Positions 1-8,550 are shown, counted from the first letter of the stretch. The stretch is 59,576 bases of DNA from Verrucomicrobiaceae bacterium (GCA_027484445.1 JAIXSY010000009.1:1-59576), one strand, 5' to 3'. A program made the numbers and translations. The notes: a model not told the origin generated them from the sequence alone.

Positions 1-78
1 GACTATGGCGAGCTGCCGATGCACCTGATCGACCAGATCGTCTACACCGCGACCGGCAAAATGGCCGATGAGTTTTGA
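1..78 (+). CDS. 3' end of an unidentified gene (cut by window edge)
   Basis: Frame 1 is open from the first base to a TGA at 76-78, giving 25 residues that end in ATGKMADEF. The fragment is too short for me to assign a family. The codons are GC-rich and look coding, and the next gene converges on it from the other strand. That it is the C-terminus of a real gene is an inference from the reading frame only. Confidence 0.4.
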   Translation, partial: DYGELPMHLIDQIVYTATGKMADEF

Positions 79-126
79 CGAGACAGGGCGGTGGTCATCG
101 CCGCCCAACTCGACAAAAATTAGACC

Positions 127-351
127 TTACCCGCCAAGCTTCTCGAGGGCAGAAATCGCCACCTTTGGCTTCACTTTGACGGCCAGCTCCAGAAGGGCAA
201 TCGCCGTATCCTGACCGACCTTCTTGATCAGCCGATTTAGCTCTCGTTCTGCTTCTTCGCGCTCAAGCTCTGCAAGCTTCTGCCTGCGCTCTTCCAGCTC
301 CTTTTCCGCTGCTGCCAGGGCAGACCGTTCGCGTTCAAGTTTCGACACCAT
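127..351 (-). CDS. Small coiled-coil protein of unknown function
   Basis: A 74-residue protein. The first 45 residues or so are a charged helix rich in Glu, Lys, Arg and Ala with heptad-like Leu spacing (KELEERRQKLAELEREEAER). A short Ala/Val/Leu-rich segment ending in Leu-Gly-Gly follows. I chose the ATG at 351 rather than the upstream one at 396 because a GGAGGA ribosome-binding sequence lies just before it. There is no signal peptide or membrane segment. Small proteins of this build are common in accessory regions of sphingomonads, but I cannot assign a function. It converges with the partial gene at the window start. Confidence 0.6.
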   Translation of the reverse strand: MVSKLERERSALAAAEKELEERRQKLAELEREEAERELNRLIKKVGQDTAIALLELAVKVKPKVAISALEKLGG

Positions 352-396
352 TGCGCATTCCTCCAAGCCTTGAAAGACCATGCGAAGATGCACCAA

Positions 397-829
397 TCGA
401 AGGGTCTGTTCGAGGCATTTTTTTGCTTGCTGCTCTCGCGCCGCTTCGCCTCGATACAGGCGATACTTGGACGACGACCTTGATCGAACGTGGTGCCAAT
501 GACCTGAACCAGCGGTTCACAGAGGCAGGCCAAACGTCTGTGGTCAGTTCGCGAGTCAGGCTCGCGGCCACACTCCCCCGGAAAACCAGTTGGGCCAGTG
601 ATACCCCTATGGCACTGGACCTAGCACAGGGCACAAGGTCCTGATTTTTGCACACCGTACACACGCAAGCGTGTAAAGGTGAGACGGGGCATATATAAAT
701 CAGATGCTTAGCTGCGATGATTCACAACGAATCGTCAGGCAGTCGTGACCTCGCTGTTTGCCATGCACGTCCCGAAAATTACCCAATTCAGGGTGATTGG
801 ACGTCACCTTCTGCGAAGGTCATGGCACT
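397..829. other. Gene-poor stretch upstream of the recombinases
   Basis: I see no convincing gene here; the short open frames look like chance. The notable structure is a 13-mer plus hairpin at 650-674, listed separately. If the recombinases act at a neighbouring attachment site, this stretch is one place it could be, but no tRNA gene or obvious core repeat was found. Confidence 0.5.
650..674. repeat. 13-mer plus hairpin, copy 1 (second copy at 23879)
   Basis: The 13-mer GCACACCGTACAC at 650-662 occurs again at 23879-23891. In both copies it runs into a small inverted repeat: here ACACGC-AA-GCGTGT (661-674), in the second copy ACCGC-TGC-GCGGT. The stem sequences differ but both pair. The role is unknown; a protein-binding or processing site linked to mobility is an inference. 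Confidence 0.5.
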
Positions 830-2002
830 ATGGATGTTCTTCAGAAAACCCTAACCCGTCGGGCCTTTCTCGATGGCAATCTCGCGCGCCGTAAGTGGCA
901 GGGCAGTGGCCGCGAATACAATATCCTCGATACCGAGCTTCCGGGGTTCGGTCTGCGCGTCAGGTCATCCGGCAGGGCGTTCTGGTTCGTGCGTCTGCGG
1001 CGGCGCGGCAAGGAGCGACGTGTCACGATTGGTGCCGCCTCGAAAGTTAGCGCCAAGGCAGCGCGTAGCGAAGCGCGGTCGCTGCTTGCACAGGCTGCAC
1101 TTGAAGGACTGCCCCAGCGCAAGACGGCGCACACATCGCCGCTGCTCATCCAGTTTGTCGCGGACCACTGGCACCACATCGGGCGCGGATGGAAGCCGTC
1201 GACTGCATTGCGCAATCAGCACGCATGGCAAAATATGATCGCACCCCATTTTGGCACGAAGCCGATTGCCGAAATCACCGCCAGCGATGTTGTTCGCTGG
1301 CGCGACGGCTGCGCAGGCGAAAGCGAGTGTCGCTTCAACCGGGCGGTGCCGGTACTGGCATCGCTCTTCAAATATGCAGAGGCACTGAAACTGCGTCCCA
1401 AGGGCTCAAACCCGTGCCGCGGCATCCCCCGCTATAAGCGGCCCCTCAAGGAGCGGTACCTCTCGCCCAAGGAGTATCGCCGCCTCTGGCGCGAGCTCAT
1501 GCTCGCTGAGGCAGAGTTCCCGGCCCAGGTCGCGGTCATCAAGCTCCTAATGTTCACTGGCGCTCGGGTCGGCGAGATCCGCGATCTGCAATGGCAATGG
1601 GTTAAGCCGCCGCGCCTGTTGCTGCCTGACAGCAAAACCGGCCCCAAAACAATCTACCTCAACAGTCAGGCGGTGGCGGTTCTCAAGTCGATCCCGCAAG
1701 TGCAAGGCTGTTCGCTGGTCTTTCCAGGCAGCTCCTTCAAAAAGCCTCTGAACATCCAGCATTGGTGGAGCCGCTTTCGTCCACTGTGCGGATTGCCTGA
1801 TGTGCGGATTCACGATCTGCGCCACAGCTTTGCCTCCGTGGCGATCGGTCAAAACATTCCGCTGGCGACGATCAGCACTCTTCTCGGCCACGCACTGCCT
1901 GAGACCACAGGCCGCTATGCGCACCTTGCTGACGAGCATATCGCCGACGCGGCGCAGCGCGTGTCCGGGTCGCTTGCCAATGCGATCGGATTGGGCCGAT
2001 GA
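830..2002 (+). CDS. Tyrosine recombinase (site-specific integrase), first of a tandem pair
   Basis: About 390 residues. The N-terminal part resembles the arm-binding and core-binding regions of prophage or island integrases. The catalytic residues of the tyrosine recombinase family are visible: Arg246 in TGARVGEI, Lys in SKTGPK, His328 and Arg331 in HDLRHS, His354 in LLGH, and the nucleophile Tyr363 in GRYAH. The enzyme should cut and rejoin DNA at attachment sites through a 3'-phosphotyrosine bond. I prefer the ATG at 830; a TTG at 797 is an in-frame alternative. Its stop overlaps the start of the next recombinase by 4 bp, so the two are probably translated together. It likely belongs to an integrated mobile element. 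Confidence 0.93.
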   Translation: MDVLQKTLTRRAFLDGNLARRKWQGSGREYNILDTELPGFGLRVRSSGRAFWFVRLRRRGKERRVTIGAASKVSAKAARSEARSLLAQAALEGLPQRKTAHTSPLLIQFVADHWHHIGRGWKPSTALRNQHAWQNMIAPHFGTKPIAEITASDVVRWRDGCAGESECRFNRAVPVLASLFKYAEALKLRPKGSNPCRGIPRYKRPLKERYLSPKEYRRLWRELMLAEAEFPAQVAVIKLLMFTGARVGEIRDLQWQWVKPPRLLLPDSKTGPKTIYLNSQAVAVLKSIPQVQGCSLVFPGSSFKKPLNIQHWWSRFRPLCGLPDVRIHDLRHSFASVAIGQNIPLATISTLLGHALPETTGRYAHLADEHIADAAQRVSGSLANAIGLGR

Positions 2003-3204
2003 ACGCGCGGCCGTTCAACCTTATCGTCGGTGAGGCGCTCGCCGATATCGGTCTTGATCCCGACGGATGCAAAAGGCCCAAGGGGCGACAACGCACCACA
2101 ACTTGGCTGGGTGACGAGCCGGGGTTTGGCATCCGCCAGTATCCTGGCGATCACGCCGTCTATTTCGTGCAGGCGCGGATGGGGGGCAGAAACCGCACTG
2201 TGACGATAGGGCGGACTGCGGTTCTGACGCGGCATCAGGCGGCGAAGGTGGCGCGCTTGGTGCTGGCCCATGCGGGGGTTGGCGACGATCCGGCCACGAA
2301 GCGGGCGCTGGTGAGGGGGGCACCAATGTATGCTGACTTCCTCGACGAGTTCTGGGCAAAATGGGCGGGGCGATGGTCGCTGGAGACCCAGAGGAACAAT
2401 GCCGGCACGCGAAGGTGTTATCTCAACGGTTCCTTTCCGGGGCTGGGGATCGACGAGATCGACGAGGCGCACGTGACAGCGTGGTTTGCGCGTCTCAATG
2501 ACGAAACGACGCCAGGAGCCGCCAACATGGCGCTTGGGCTTCTCAATTTGATCCTCAACAAGGCGATTGCCTGGGGCTACCGCTACGACCAGAGTAACCC
2601 CTGTACCAGCATCCGGCGGAACAAGCGCAGGAAGTGCGAACGCTTTCTGAGCGTGCCGGAGCTTCAGCGACTGGGCGCAGTCCTTGTGCAGGAACGTCAA
2701 TCATCCGACCCTGTCAAGTCACTGGCCGCCATTGCAACCACACTTCTCCTGCTCACCGGCTGCCGCAGGGGTGAGATCCTCGGGCTACAGTGGGACGACA
2801 TCAAGGGCAGGCGGATCAAGCTGCGCCACGGCAAGACTGGCCCGCGCACTGTCTGGCTCGGAGAAGAGGCGAGGGCCGTCATCGATACCATCCCACGTCG
2901 CCGTGGCGTCGATTGGCTGTTCTGGAACGCTGACGAGGGCGCGCCAATCCGCTCTTTCGCCGGGCACTGGTACGTGATGCAGGAGATGGCGGGCCTCTCG
3001 CGTGTGCGGCTGCATGATCTTCGCCACACCTTCGCCAGTCACGCAGCAATGAACAGGGAGACCCTTCCGATGATCGGGAAGCTCCTCGGGCACCGGATAT
3101 TGCAGACCACCGCCCGCTACACGCATCTCGACGATGGGCATGTCTTTGACGCAGCAGAGCAGGTCGGGGCTGAGATTGCTCGAATGAATGGGATTGTGCC
3201 TTAG
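1999..3204 (+). CDS. Tyrosine recombinase (site-specific integrase), second of a tandem pair
   Basis: A 401-residue tyrosine recombinase whose ATG overlaps the stop of the preceding recombinase (ATGA). All catalytic positions are recognisable: Arg256 in TGCRRGEI, Lys in HGKTGPR, His339 and Arg342 in HDLRHT, His365 in LLGH and Tyr374 in ARYTH. It has the same architecture and nearly the same length as its partner but a clearly different sequence, so it is an old paralogue or a co-inherited subunit and not a recent duplicate. Overlapping recombinase pairs may act together on one element; that they do here is inferred from the translational coupling. No excisionase-like gene lies next to them. 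Confidence 0.93.
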   Translation: MNARPFNLIVGEALADIGLDPDGCKRPKGRQRTTTWLGDEPGFGIRQYPGDHAVYFVQARMGGRNRTVTIGRTAVLTRHQAAKVARLVLAHAGVGDDPATKRALVRGAPMYADFLDEFWAKWAGRWSLETQRNNAGTRRCYLNGSFPGLGIDEIDEAHVTAWFARLNDETTPGAANMALGLLNLILNKAIAWGYRYDQSNPCTSIRRNKRRKCERFLSVPELQRLGAVLVQERQSSDPVKSLAAIATTLLLLTGCRRGEILGLQWDDIKGRRIKLRHGKTGPRTVWLGEEARAVIDTIPRRRGVDWLFWNADEGAPIRSFAGHWYVMQEMAGLSRVRLHDLRHTFASHAAMNRETLPMIGKLLGHRILQTTARYTHLDDGHVFDAAEQVGAEIARMNGIVP

Positions 3205-3602
3205 GCGTCTAACGAGTGATCGCGCGCCAAATAGTCTTGGTCGGCCTGGTTTGGGACAAACGCGCCGTTCCCATGTCGCAGGTAGAGCGTCAGCTCTTGT
3301 GGCAAGCCGACGTTCAGCGCTTGTCCGCGGGGCGTGGCGGTAAGACTAAAGCTGGGCCGTCAGCGGCTACGCGGCTTCAAGGCCGACATTCAGTGAAAGC
3401 GGACAGCCGAAACACCGGACCCCTCTGTTTCTACGAGGCGCTCTACGTGCCGTTTAGAATGAGTCGATGGCTGACTTTTTCCGAATGTAAAACATGCTCC
3501 GAACAGAAAGTTGTGCCACCAGAGCCCGTCGGCGAAAGTCAGCAGGCAGTCACCAATATGAATATCCGACTTCTCGGAACGCCAAGGACGTTGACTTGTT
3601 GC
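3205..3602. other. Noncoding spacer between recombinases and the RM-like operon
   Basis: An open frame covers much of this stretch, but its translation has no recognisable domain and the composition looks noncoding. Text around 3290-3410 (for example GACGTTCAGCGCTTGTCC and GACATTCAGTGAAAGCGGAC) has the look of noncoding sequence dispersed in sphingomonad genomes, from memory and not verified. The end of the stretch carries a promoter for the operon that follows. Confidence 0.4.
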
Positions 3603-3630
3603 GCACACCAATTGGTGTGCTATGACACAT
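3597..3630 (+). promoter_or_regulatory. Likely sigma70-type promoter of the RM-like operon
   Basis: TTGTTG at 3597-3602 and TATGAC at 3621-3626 could serve as -35 and -10 elements, 18 bp apart. The gap is filled by the perfect 18-bp palindrome at 3603-3620. A repressor bound there would block RNA polymerase, so autoregulation by the downstream HTH protein is a reasonable inference. Confidence 0.45.
3603..3620. promoter_or_regulatory. 18-bp palindromic operator candidate, O1
   Basis: GCACACCAATTGGTGTGC is a perfect palindrome over its whole length. It sits between the putative -35 and -10 elements, about 60 bp before the start of the HTH gene. Such symmetry is typical of a dimeric HTH regulator site. 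Confidence 0.65.
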
Positions 3631-3636
3631 CGAACC

Positions 3637-3652
3637 ATGTGCTAACGCACAT
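3637..3652. promoter_or_regulatory. Second inverted-repeat operator candidate, O2
   Basis: ATGTGC-TAAC-GCACAT has perfect 6-bp arms around a 4-bp spacer. Its centre lies 33 bp from the centre of O1, about three helical turns, and both sites share a GCACA half-site element. Two phased operators in front of a small HTH gene fit the control-protein circuits known from restriction-modification systems. Confidence 0.55.
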
Positions 3653-3680
3653 CAAACGCTGTGTGGGATGAGAAGGTGCT

Positions 3681-3968
3681 GTGCCTTACGCCGAATTCGT
3701 CGCCGAGCTTGAGCGCGCGGGCTTCAGTGTTCGAGGCTTTGCAGGCCTCATTGGCATGAACCCGAACTCCATTACCAACTACGCAGGCCGGGGTGGTGTC
3801 CCGCAGAATGTCGCGCTCGTTGCGGTTCTGGTGGCCGAAATGGCTGCAAAGGGTCTCGATTATCGCAGCGCGATCGCCAAGGTCGCGCCGACCCGCAAGC
3901 CGCGCGGCGCGACCCGCCCCGGCCAGTTTGGCGGTGACCGCCAGGCCAGCTTGGATCTTGTGTCGTGA
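3681..3968 (+). CDS. Small HTH (XRE-like) regulator of the RM-like operon
   Basis: A 95-residue protein starting at GTG with AGAAGG six bases upstream. Residues 3-45 read as a helix-turn-helix domain: GFSVRGFAGLIGMNPNSITNY matches the pattern in which a second helix packs against a Ser/Asn-rich recognition helix. A basic Arg/Pro-rich tail follows. The gene lies 30 bp before the methylase and behind two inverted repeats. The natural reading is a transcriptional regulator that times expression of the methylase and nuclease, like the C proteins of type II restriction-modification systems. The family assignment is from the motif pattern; the regulatory role is inferred from position. Confidence 0.7.
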   Translation: MPYAEFVAELERAGFSVRGFAGLIGMNPNSITNYAGRGGVPQNVALVAVLVAEMAAKGLDYRSAIAKVAPTRKPRGATRPGQFGGDRQASLDLVS

Positions 3969-3998
3969 GCTGGCGGGTTGCAGCTGAAGGGTTGAGCC

Positions 3999-6900
3999 AT
4001 GACTGATTGGCTCGCGTGGCTTGAACCCTTCGGCGCCGATCGGCATGCGCTTCATCTGCTTGATAGTGACACTCCGGAACTGCTGCCGTACGCGACCCTG
4101 ACCAACGCGCAGCGAGAGGGCGGCTCAGTTCTCGATATAGTGGGCGCTGTGTACGAATGGCAGGACTCCCCGCTGATCTTCCTCGTCGCCGCCGATCGGA
4201 TAGCGGGCGCCGCGGATATCAACAGATTGCGCCGCCTACTCGCAATGCGTGGAGATGCGCCATATCTTGGCATCGTTGCGGCGGGCCGGCTCGACGTCTA
4301 CGCAATTGCCCTTGATCGCAAGTCCCCAGCGCAGGCCCGGGTGCCGCTTGGTAAGCAGGAAGCACCGAACAGAGACCTGTTCTCGCACTTGGCCAACCGA
4401 CGTCCGCGCGCGGCGCGCACCCGTCAGGGCTGGATCTCCAATGTAGTGCTCAACCTCCTAACTGACGCGATCAATCAGTTGATCAGAATGGACGTCCGGC
4501 ATGGAGACGCGATTTCACTGGTTGGACGAGCGCTGTTTGCGCGCTTCCTCGGGGATCGTGGTCTTTTGCCACAGGACATGGCCGCGCCGGAGACCACTGC
4601 CGCGCTGTTCGCCAACGCGGACAACGCGCGAAAGTCGAGTGCCTGGCTCGACAGGACTTTCAACGGCGACCTGCTCCCGCTGTCTGAGGATATCTTCGAA
4701 ACCCTCTCGACCGACGCCTATTTCGTTTTAGGCAACATCATGATGCGCGCAGCCGGGGGCCAGCTTTTCCTCGGTTGGACCGAGCGCTGGGATCGACTTG
4801 ACTTCGCGCACATCCCAGTTGGCGTGCTGAGCCAAGCCTATGAGCTCTACATGCGCCGGCATGCCCCCGAAAAGCAGCGCAAGGAAGGCGGCTTCTATAC
4901 ACCGAGGCCGATCGCCGATCTGCTCGTTCGCGCATCGTTCCGCGCCCTCGAACGCGAGGGATCGCAGAAATCGGCGCGCATCCTCGATCCAGCGGCGGGC
5001 GCCGGTGTGTTCCTTCTAACGGCCTTTCGCGAGCTCGTGGCGGCGCGCTGGCGCGCAGATGGCAAGCGGCCAGGCACCATGGGGCTCCGCGAGATTCTCT
5101 ACGAACAGATCACCGGCTTCGACATCAACGAGGAGGCGCTGCGCTTCGCCGCTCTCGCGCTCTATTTAGTCTCGATCGAACTCGATCCTGAGCCCCAGCC
5201 TGTCGATAAGCTGCGTTTCGACGATCTTCGCGGCAAGGTGCTCCACCTCGTCTCAATCGAGAATGACGAACGTGGCTCCAGTCTAGGCAGCCTCGGGCCA
5301 CTGGTGGGTGACGAGCATCGCGGTCGGTATGACTTAGTCGTCGGCAACCCGCCTTGGTCGACTGGCACGAAGCTACCGGACTGGAAGCTGGTTCTGAAGA
5401 CTGTCTCGGATATCGCGAGCGAGCGCTCGGGCACAAAGCTCGCACCGCCTCTGCCTAATGAGGGACTCGACATTCCCTTTGTCTGGCGTGCAATGGAATG
5501 GGCCAAGCCGGGCGGTCAGATCGCCTTTGCGCTCCATGCGCGCCTGCTCTTCCAGCAAGGCGACGGCATGGCAGATGCGCGCCGGATGCTGTTCCAAGTG
5601 CTCGACATCACCTCCGTCATCAACGGCGCCGAACTGCGCCAGACCAAAGTCTGGCCAGAAATCATGGCCCCCTTCTGCCTGCTGATCGCAACCAATCGTG
5701 TACCAGAACCTGGTGCAGGCTTTCGGCTGATCAGCCCCCGTCTGGAACCAGGTCTCAATGCCGCTGGCGCAATGCGCATCGACGCACACGCATCCGAGAT
5801 CATCGCGACCCAGCAGATGATCGAGACGCCCGATATCCTCAAGATCCTGTTTCGCGGCACGAGGGCGGACCTCGGCTTGATCGAGCGTATTCGCGGCAAG
5901 GGGTTCCCTACGGTCGAAGCGTTCTGGCGCGAAGCGATCGGCTTATCAGACCGCGGACGAATGGCTGGTTCGGGACAGGGGTATCAACAGCTTCGCAAGA
6001 GCAGCGGCTCCCGCGAAGTTGGAGCGCTCCCGTCCGGTAGGGACGCGGGACATCTTCGCGGCTTGCCTGACGTGACGGTCGCATCACTGGACCGGCTTGT
6101 GATCGACGGGAAGAAGCTGAAAACCTTCCAGCAAGACCGCGTTCACCGACTGCGCGATCCGAGTTTGTTCGAGGGACCGATCGCGATCGTCCATAAGTCG
6201 CCACCAGCTGCCCGGGAGAGAATTCGCGTCGGCATCGCCGTTGAACCGGTCGCCTACAACGAAACCTTTTACGGCTACTGCCCCACGGGTTTTGCGCATT
6301 CGGACGTCCTCGTGCGTTACCTTGCCCTTGTGTTTGGCAGCAAGTTCGCATTGTGGCTTGCGCTCATGACCAGCGGAGAATTCGGATTCGAGCGTGAGGT
6401 CATTGAAAAGGCCGCGTTGGACCGCATACCGCTGCCAGACTTCCGCCAACTCGGACCGGACGGCCGCGCAGAAATCCTGCAGCTCTTCGACGCGGTTTAC
6501 CAGTCTGCGTCCGCTTGGGAGGACGTGGATCGTTGGATCGCGAACCTCTACGGCCTCGGCAACAACGACTTAGAGATCATCTCCGATACGCTCAGGTACA
6601 ATCTGCCGTTCGCCGAAAACAAGGCGGCTGCCCAAGCCCGCCCCAAGCCCGAAGTCGCCAAAGAATTCTGTGCACTCCTCCAAAGCGAGCTGTCGCCTTG
6701 GACAAAGCGCCTCGGCACGTCACTTACCGTTTGCATGATCGAAAATCGTTCGACCTCACCTTGGATGGGCTTTGCTCTTCGCATTGGCGGAAGCGCATCT
6801 GCGACGGCCGTCGAGAAGGATTGGCAAGCACTGCTTATGGTCGCCGACGCCTCGGCAGCCACCGAGATCGTGGTCGAGGATGAGGGTGGCGTTTTGCTCG

Positions 6901-7010
6901 TCGGCCGTCTCGCCCAGAATCGTTACTGGAGCGCAACGCAAGCGAGGCTGCTGGCCCAGCACCTGATCTGGTCACGGCTCGACTTCCTCAAGGGGCACCT
7001 TCGCGGATGA
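3999..7010 (+). CDS. N6-adenine DNA methyltransferase, Eco57I/type IIG-like, 1003 aa
   Basis: A large SAM-dependent adenine methylase. GGFYTPRP near residue 297 is the entry signature of the family. The SAM-binding motif I is DPAAGAG at about 330-336, and the catalytic motif IV is NPPW at 450-453. The C-terminal half (about 550-1000) has the length expected for target recognition, as in single-chain type IIG enzymes. The N-terminal 290 residues are the position of the nuclease in Eco57I-like enzymes, but I see no clear PD-(D/E)xK set there, and a separate nuclease gene overlaps the 3' end. This suggests methylation and recognition in one chain and cleavage in the next. AAGGG precedes the ATG. 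Methylation protects host DNA at the recognition site, which cannot be read from the sequence. Confidence 0.88.
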   Translation: MTDWLAWLEPFGADRHALHLLDSDTPELLPYATLTNAQREGGSVLDIVGAVYEWQDSPLIFLVAADRIAGAADINRLRRLLAMRGDAPYLGIVAAGRLDVYAIALDRKSPAQARVPLGKQEAPNRDLFSHLANRRPRAARTRQGWISNVVLNLLTDAINQLIRMDVRHGDAISLVGRALFARFLGDRGLLPQDMAAPETTAALFANADNARKSSAWLDRTFNGDLLPLSEDIFETLSTDAYFVLGNIMMRAAGGQLFLGWTERWDRLDFAHIPVGVLSQAYELYMRRHAPEKQRKEGGFYTPRPIADLLVRASFRALEREGSQKSARILDPAAGAGVFLLTAFRELVAARWRADGKRPGTMGLREILYEQITGFDINEEALRFAALALYLVSIELDPEPQPVDKLRFDDLRGKVLHLVSIENDERGSSLGSLGPLVGDEHRGRYDLVVGNPPWSTGTKLPDWKLVLKTVSDIASERSGTKLAPPLPNEGLDIPFVWRAMEWAKPGGQIAFALHARLLFQQGDGMADARRMLFQVLDITSVINGAELRQTKVWPEIMAPFCLLIATNRVPEPGAGFRLISPRLEPGLNAAGAMRIDAHASEIIATQQMIETPDILKILFRGTRADLGLIERIRGKGFPTVEAFWREAIGLSDRGRMAGSGQGYQQLRKSSGSREVGALPSGRDAGHLRGLPDVTVASLDRLVIDGKKLKTFQQDRVHRLRDPSLFEGPIAIVHKSPPAARERIRVGIAVEPVAYNETFYGYCPTGFAHSDVLVRYLALVFGSKFALWLALMTSGEFGFEREVIEKAALDRIPLPDFRQLGPDGRAEILQLFDAVYQSASAWEDVDRWIANLYGLGNNDLEIISDTLRYNLPFAENKAAAQARPKPEVAKEFCALLQSELSPWTKRLGTSLTVCMIENRSTSPWMGFALRIGGSASATAVEKDWQALLMVADASAATEIVVEDEGGVLLVGRLAQNRYWSATQARLLAQHLIWSRLDFLKGHLRG

Positions 7011-7753
7011 GTTCCTCGGCGCTTTCACCTCGCCCTGACCAGATCGCAGAACTGACGCGCGGACTTGCCTTGCCCCTGCCGGCCATTGATGGGGTTTATC
7101 TGCAGCTCATTGCCGAGGGCATAGTTCAGGCGTTTCAAGACATTGGCGCCAGTCAAACCAGCACGGTCGCGACCGGCGACGAGGCCGAAGTCACCGCTCT
7201 TCTGGTGGCGCGGCTTAACCGCATGATCGAGGAGGACCAGATTTGGCGCCAGCTAGTCAGCAGCGTAGTTCGCGGAGCCGAAAGTCTGAACTACAATGGC
7301 GCTCATCTAGAAAAGCGGCCGGACATGTCGATCCATCTGTCGGCCCGAGCCATCCGCTTTCCGCTGATCGCCGAAGCCAAGATTATAGACGCGACCCGTG
7401 GTGAACATTTATATTGCAGCCAAGGCCTAATCCGCTTCCTCGACGGACAATATGGCTGGGGTAGTCGCGAAGCGTTCATGATCGCTTATGTGCGAGATGG
7501 GACGAACATCTCGGGCCGGCTTAAGCCCTATCTCGCGCAGGCCGGGCATGCAGCTAGCTATGCTTTGCAAAGCGCGCTTTCCAACCATCCCATCGATGGC
7601 TGTGACGCGGCTCAATCCGACCACGGCCGATCATTCACTTACACGCACACGCAACCGCCGGCCAACAATCCTGGGGGCATAGCAATCTGGCATCTCTGGC
7701 TTAATGCCTCGCCGCCGACCATGACAGTCACGACCAGCGCAACAATCCCCTAA
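7007..7753 (+). CDS. PD-(D/E)xK-type nuclease, putative restriction subunit
   Basis: A 248-residue protein whose ATG overlaps the methylase stop by 4 bp. It carries a PD-(D/E)xK pattern: Pro105-Asp106 in KRPDMSI, then Glu123-Ala-Lys125 in LIAEAKI after a hydrophobic strand. Glu59 and Glu61 in the helix before (TGDEAEV) could supply the acidic residue often seen upstream in the fold. The segment after the motif (SQGLIRFLDGQYGW) looks like the following helix. Nucleases of this fold cut DNA with Mg2+. Coupling to the methylase argues for the cleavage subunit of a restriction-modification system. I do not recognise a named family, and the last 60 residues look poorly structured. Confidence 0.65.
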   Translation: MSSSALSPRPDQIAELTRGLALPLPAIDGVYLQLIAEGIVQAFQDIGASQTSTVATGDEAEVTALLVARLNRMIEEDQIWRQLVSSVVRGAESLNYNGAHLEKRPDMSIHLSARAIRFPLIAEAKIIDATRGEHLYCSQGLIRFLDGQYGWGSREAFMIAYVRDGTNISGRLKPYLAQAGHAASYALQSALSNHPIDGCDAAQSDHGRSFTYTHTQPPANNPGGIAIWHLWLNASPPTMTVTTSATIP

Positions 7754-8049
7754 ACAATTAAATGCGGCAGTTATCTGGGAAGATGGTCTGGTCGACCCGA
7801 ATCCGATGATCGCTAGAACGTCTGGGGCGCTTAGCGGACGGCCGACGGCGCCAGCGAAGGCCGCTTCCGGCCCAAATGTCGTTCGTTCCGACTGAAGTCT
7901 TGAGCGCTGGAAATGAATGGCAGGTTTCTGGATCATGGCGATCCGGCGTTAGTGCCCGGAATTGGGTGGAAAAGAGACGCTGATCATGCGATCGCGAAGC
8001 CCGCAGAAAGTTAGTTGGGCGCGTCGCAGCATTGCTTGTAACAACGATC
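7754..8049. other. Intergenic stretch without recognisable features
   Basis: No convincing gene, repeat or terminator was seen. The short frames on either strand lack ribosome-binding sites and domain-like sequence. Confidence 0.5.
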
Positions 8050-8550
8050 ATGAAACACGGTGCAAACACTACGATAATCGTCTCTGGCCTCGTCGCATTT
8101 GCGTCTGTAGGCTGCACACCTGCATCTGAAAAAAGTGCGACAGAACGGCGTGAAGGAGTTGATGCTCCTTCTAGCTGTGTTTCGTCGCCGACCGCTTCGT
8201 CCAAAGGAAGTGAGGCAACGCTACGAAAAATGATCGCTGGGAAGAAGATGATCCCTCAAAATAAAACCAATGGTCTTGACGAAACATTCGACGAAAATGG
8301 GTCGTGGGCCAGCGTCGCAGCCGAAATCGACATCACTTACCGAAGCGGATTATGGGACATCAATGTCGACGATCACTCAAGAGAACAGTTATGCACGACG
8401 CTAACTGAACAGGACGGCGAAGCAATATCCCCACCAGTCCGCACGTGTTATCTCATCAAGGCCGATTTCGCTAGTTGTGAAGCTACGCTCACGCCCGTCG
8501 ATTATCCCTCGGAACAGCTTCGCGTTAGGTTTGTCGAACCGCGAGAATAA
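8050..8550 (+). CDS. Putative lipoprotein of unknown function
   Basis: A 166-residue protein with a basic start (MKHGANT), a hydrophobic segment and a Cys at about residue 22 in ASVGC, which resembles a lipobox. The mature part is polar and contains four further Cys residues, which may pair in the periplasm. I recognise no domain. An in-frame start at 8032 would add six residues, but the ATG at 8050 begins the signal sequence more naturally. Base composition is visibly less GC-rich than in the cobalamin genes. It is isolated, with no operon partner. Confidence 0.6.
   Translation: MKHGANTTIIVSGLVAFASVGCTPASEKSATERREGVDAPSSCVSSPTASSKGSEATLRKMIAGKKMIPQNKTNGLDETFDENGSWASVAAEIDITYRSGLWDINVDDHSREQLCTTLTEQDGEAISPPVRTCYLIKADFASCEATLTPVDYPSEQLRVRFVEPRE

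Noticed and set aside
397..829. tRNA or tmRNA as integration target beside the recombinases
   Set aside because: No cloverleaf or tRNA 3' end could be found near either side of the recombinase genes.
3216..3671. 151-aa open frame between the recombinases and the RM-like operon
   Set aside because: It runs through both inverted repeats and the promoter, has no ribosome-binding site and no domain-like sequence.
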